NCBI GenBank assembly: GCA_038234815.1
Contig: JBBQSU010000147.1
Coordinates: 1-8,524, forward strand
Origin: JBBQSU01 sp038234815
Lineage (GTDB): Bacteria; Planctomycetota; Phycisphaerae; Tepidisphaerales; Tepidisphaeraceae
Length of the DNA: 8,524 bases
Direction: 5' to 3'
Numbering within the stretch: the first letter of the stretch is position 1; each line of letters begins with the position of its first letter. Both the position numbers and the translations under genes were made by a program. The notes beneath the pieces were generated by a model. It was not told the DNA's origin. It did not search any database and saw only the letters and a list, made by a program, of their open reading frames with translations. Of this stretch, positions 5,952 to 8,524 are shown in pieces.

Positions 5952-6419
5952 TCATGCGCTCGTGATCGCTGCGACGAGTTTCGCCTTGTCCCGGGGTTCG
6001 CGCATGGGCACTTCCTCGGCTATGACCACTTTCCCGTTCTTACCGATGATGACCGTTCCCCGTTTCGTGCAGTTATAAGGCTCCTCGCCCGCCCACATGC
6101 CATAGGCCTTGGCCATTTTCCGCGTGGGGTCGGCCAGAAGATCATACGGAATGTGATATTGCTTTTTGAAAGCCGCGTGCGAAAAGGGACTGTCGCAACT
6201 CACCCCGAGTATCACAGTATCGTGCCCCCCGCCGGTCAATTGTGGCCATTCCGGTCCGAGCGCGCAATGCTCAGTCGTACAGACCGGGGAAAAATCCATC
6301 GGGTAGAACAGCAGAACAACTTTTTTGCCCCGCAGGTCGGAAAGCTTGATCACGGTCTTGTCCTGATTCATCAGCGCAAAATCCGGAGCCAGATCGCCGG
6401 GCTTGAGGGTCTCAGACAT
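5952..6419 (-). CDS. bcp: Thiol peroxidase, peroxiredoxin of Bcp/AhpC-TSA type
   Basis: A 155-residue cytoplasmic peroxiredoxin that reduces hydrogen peroxide and organic hydroperoxides using thiol donors. The opening L-K-P-G-D-L-A-P-D-F matches the family. The active site is P40-M-D-F-S44-P-V-C47-T-T-E-H-C52: C47 is the peroxidatic cysteine in the P-x3-(T/S)-x2-C motif, and C52, five residues on, is in the resolving position of atypical 2-Cys Bcp proteins. D-P-T-R-K-M-A-K-A-Y-G and the R-G-T-V-I-I strand near the C-terminus are also typical. Length is normal. AAGGGA just upstream fits the ATG at 6419. A weak promoter-like pair (TTGAGT and TACCTT, 17 nt apart) lies at 6477-6449. It is the first gene of a minus-strand pair with the zinc-ribbon protein. 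Confidence 0.94.
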   Translation of the reverse strand: MSETLKPGDLAPDFALMNQDKTVIKLSDLRGKKVVLLFYPMDFSPVCTTEHCALGPEWPQLTGGGHDTVILGVSCDSPFSHAAFKKQYHIPYDLLADPTRKMAKAYGMWAGEEPYNCTKRGTVIIGKNGKVVIAEEVPMREPRDKAKLVAAITSA

Positions 6420-6600
6420 TGTTTCCCTTTCGGTTAAGTCAGGCCGACAAGGTAGACGGACGGCCAGAGAAACTCAACGCGTGGTCAACGATTATGCAGC
6501 GCTCGCGCAGAGCAATCGCATGGCAGGTTCGTCGCCCCACCGCCCCAACCCCTCGGACGATGGCGGGGATCACAAGCCTTAAAATACCATCGAATGCCCC

Positions 6601-7041
6601 AACCTATGTGGCAGCGCGGCGGCAAGAACAAAGGCTGTCGTGGCCAAGCGATGGCTAGATACCGGCCGACCGATCGACCTGCTGAATCAGCCTGGGTCGC
6701 CTGCCGTTGAAAATTGGTCGTCCGTGAGGCCGCCGCTGCAGTTTGTGACGCGGGACCGATCGGGCTGCTATGGCCCGGCGGCCACCAAGGCGTTGCCAGA
6801 CGCTGTGCAGATCGCGGATTGCTGGCATCTACTGGTCAACGCCAGAACCGCGTTAGCGAACATGCTGGGTCGGCTGCAACCGACGATTCGAACGGACGCC
6901 TCCCGCCTAGCTCCGGCGCCAATCGAGAATGTCACGACTGGCCCGATCACAACGCCCCGCAAACTCGCGAAGCCCATGCCCCGCCAAACATACGCCGTCT
7001 CGACCATGCCCACAGCGTGGCGAGTCAGGCGGCATCATTGA
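6601..7041 (+). pseudogene. Decayed ISL3-family transposase fragment
   Basis: The clearest part is residues encoded at about 6655-6885: G-R-P-I-D-L-L, then V-T-R-D-R-S-G-C-Y, then A-L-P-D-A-V-Q-I-A-D-C-W-H-L-L-V-N-A-R. These match the central catalytic region of ISL3-type (IS204/IS1001/IS1096/IS1165) DDE transposases, where R-D-R carries the second catalytic Asp and A-D-R-W-H-L-L is a family hallmark (here R is replaced by C). Just upstream, W-Q-R-G-G-K in another frame fits the start of the catalytic domain, implying a frameshift near 6630. The N-terminal zinc finger/helix-turn-helix region and the C-terminal half are missing or unrecognisable. After about 6890 the similarity fades, perhaps through further frame changes. 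No terminal inverted repeats were found, so this is an old, non-functional remnant. Confidence 0.7.
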
Positions 7042-7104
7042 ACGTCTGGTTTGCCGAACGCACACTTTCATCTTCCGCCTGCGAACAGGGGCGATGAGTT
7101 GCAG

Positions 7105-8310
7105 TTAGCTAGCCAGCAGCGTTGCCAGCAGAGCCATGGTTTCCCGCTGCCGCTGCAGCACGAACTGCTGGGCTTGGGCCACTTTGGCGCGGGCGACGAT
7201 CGGATCCTGCACCATCGCCAGCACGGCGGGAACCAGGCCGCTGACCTCCTCGTCCCGGTCGAAGTCGAATAGCCAGTCGCCCAGCCCGATGTCGCGCCAC
7301 ATCAAGCCTTTGCTGGTCTGTTCTGCGAAACGTCCGACGATCGCTGGCACGCCGTTGCCGATGCACATGATGGGCGAATGCATTTCCAGACCAAACAGCC
7401 CGGCCGAGCGGACATAGGTGCTCAGGGCTTCATCGGTCAGCCAGAACTGCTCTCGCCACACCACTCGCTGGCGCACGTCCGCCGGCAATTTGTCGAGCAG
7501 CCACTCCCGCCCAACTTCCATCTGGCTCTGGTCTTCGGGACAGATCAGTACCTTCAGTCCCGTCTGGCGCACGACGGCAGTGATCGCCTCGCGAAGCGGC
7601 GCATGATCGTGCTCGGCCATCTCGCGGTTGCGCCGGGCTCTTTCCTCATTGACCGGCTTTTTGTGGATCAGCCAATAGGGGGTGTAGCGGAGCCGCGGGA
7701 TGCAGCAGAGAAAGCGACCGTCCTCAAGCTGGTTATCGCGCAGGAACGTCTCGGCCGCCGCATCGTTGCGCAGGTCGCAGGCGAAAGCCCCATCGGGGGC
7801 GAACTCCATCACGGGGCAGCTCACGCCATCGTCTTTGGCTTTGGCCAGCGAGACCGAATCGCGGAAGAAGACGAACTGCGCCTGCCCAAGGAGGTCGCGG
7901 TCGTCGCCAGAGAGGAATGAGCCGTGCGTAATGCCGTAGACGCCGAAGGCCTTACCGGTGTGCCTGACAAAAGCCGCCACGTCGCGTGCGGCAACCAGGG
8001 ACGGCCCTGAACCGTGCAGAAGGAAGTCGCACCACTCCACCGCCTCGGCCAGTTGGGCGTCTGAGACCTTTCCGTCCTCACCGATATTGCCCTTCACGAT
8101 CTGCAGACCGGGGAATCGCCGATGTTCCATGGCCGCCACCGCGGGCGATAGATCGCCCGACGCCCAGAGACGGACTTCGGCATGAGGCAGATGCTTCTCC
8201 AGAAGCGCCAACACGCCCGGGGTATGGGCAATGTCGCCGATGTTCACCACCTGCCATGAAGAGCGCAGAAGGATTCGCGGAGCGCGAGTACTTGACGGCA
8301 TGGGCGTCAT
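7105..8310 (-). CDS. Polysaccharide pyruvyl transferase family protein
   Basis: A 401-residue protein with the GT-B-like architecture of the polysaccharide pyruvyl transferase family, whose characterised members add pyruvate ketals from phosphoenolpyruvate to surface polysaccharides. Seen here: an N-terminal V-N-I-G-D motif (22-26) that follows a beta strand, L-L-H-G-S-G-P-S (97-104), F-F-R-D-S-V-S-L-A-K-A-K-D-D-G (148-162) leading to A-P-D-G-A-F (171-176), and E-M-H-S-P-I-M-C-I-G-N-G-V-P-A-I (309-324), where the His and the G-V-P are the family's conserved features. There is no signal peptide or membrane helix. The acceptor is unknown; many members of this family in planctomycetes are uncharacterised. 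A second ATG lies three codons in, at 8301; neither start has a strong ribosome site. It follows a same-strand gene by 73 nt. Confidence 0.88.
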   Translation of the reverse strand: MTPMPSSTRAPRILLRSSWQVVNIGDIAHTPGVLALLEKHLPHAEVRLWASGDLSPAVAAMEHRRFPGLQIVKGNIGEDGKVSDAQLAEAVEWCDFLLHGSGPSLVAARDVAAFVRHTGKAFGVYGITHGSFLSGDDRDLLGQAQFVFFRDSVSLAKAKDDGVSCPVMEFAPDGAFACDLRNDAAAETFLRDNQLEDGRFLCCIPRLRYTPYWLIHKKPVNEERARRNREMAEHDHAPLREAITAVVRQTGLKVLICPEDQSQMEVGREWLLDKLPADVRQRVVWREQFWLTDEALSTYVRSAGLFGLEMHSPIMCIGNGVPAIVGRFAEQTSKGLMWRDIGLGDWLFDFDRDEEVSGLVPAVLAMVQDPIVARAKVAQAQQFVLQRQRETMALLATLLAS

Positions 8311-8383
8311 GATATCTTCAGCTCGTGTCCCTCACCAACCTCGCGCTGCGATTAATACTCCCGGGTGCCTTAGTTAGAACGAA

Positions 8384-8524
8384 TTACTTCGCGATGAACC
8401 CCTGGAAGATCCCGTCTGTCATAATATTGTGCAGGTAGACTCGGCCGAAGACCTTCCGATCGGCCGCCATGGTGCGGGGCAGGATGCCGCGATGGGGGTC
8501 GCTGTCCACCTTGGACCAGGTCTG
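8384..8524 (-). CDS. C-terminal end of a larger protein, possible BNR/GH74-like beta-propeller
   Basis: A partial gene: 46 residues and a TAA stop at 8386-8384, with the start beyond the right edge. The end reads W-S-K-V-D-S-D-P-H-R-G, then A-A-D-R-K-V-F-G-R-V-Y-L, and G-I-F-Q-G-F-I-A-K. This spacing of W..(V/I)-x-D, then A-D-x-x-x-x-G-R-V-Y and G-I-F-x-G resembles the last blade of exo-sialidase/xyloglucanase-type propellers, which often end in G-R-V-Y-(I/V)-G-T-x-G-R-G-I-x-Y-G. The similarity is partial (no G-T-N-G-R-G), so the family is a guess; the reading frame itself is convincing. It precedes the pyruvyl transferase gene on the same strand and may share its transcript. Confidence 0.55.
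   Translation of the reverse strand, partial: QTWSKVDSDPHRGILPRTMAADRKVFGRVYLHNIMTDGIFQGFIAK

Noticed and set aside
1..8524. CRISPR array, tRNA or rRNA gene, toxin-antitoxin or phage-defence system
   Set aside because: No regularly spaced repeats, cloverleaf or rRNA signature was seen, and no protein carries a recognisable toxin, nuclease or defence domain.

Overview
The window looks like chromosomal DNA from a planctomycete-type bacterium, probably from the Phycisphaerae side of the phylum. The main clue is a short membrane protein ending in the C-G-Y-D-L-R zinc-ribbon motif that is so frequent in Planctomycetota. A GC-rich sequence and several small exported or membrane proteins of unknown function fit this. 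The lineage call is an inference from motifs; no rRNA or tRNA gene is present.

Layout. Positions 1-559 hold no convincing gene but carry repeats: a perfect GC-rich hairpin, a direct repeat pair, a long imperfect inverted repeat and a CTTCGTG-type intergenic repeat. Positions 560-2894 are accessory. They contain a tiny zinc-ribbon reading frame, a divergent pair of lineage-type small proteins (one membrane-anchored, one secreted), a DUF3592-like membrane protein and a short CGYDLR membrane protein that looks N-terminally cut. Positions 2948-6419 are conserved core genes. A hotdog-fold acyl-CoA thioesterase runs on the plus strand, convergent with recN. Upstream of recN on the minus strand lie a stand-alone tRNA-binding protein of the methionyl-tRNA synthetase C-terminal type, a tail-anchored zinc-ribbon protein and a bcp-type peroxiredoxin. 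Positions 6601-7041 hold a decayed ISL3-family transposase. Positions 7105-8524 hold a polysaccharide pyruvyl transferase family protein, preceded on the same strand by the C-terminal end of a larger protein that runs off the window and may be a beta-propeller.

How the genes fit together. The minus-strand group bcp, zinc ribbon, tRNA-binding protein and recN is collinear. The first two are almost touching (3 nt) and are likely cotranscribed; the other gaps (about 100 and 88 nt) allow separate promoters. Peroxide detoxification next to DNA double-strand-break repair suggests a loose stress/housekeeping neighbourhood, but no dedicated pathway is visible. I found no CRISPR array, no recognisable defence system, no tRNA and no complete mobile element. 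The most useful observations are the overlooked zinc-ribbon frame at 560-715, the repeat structures in the first 450 bases and the transposase fossil.
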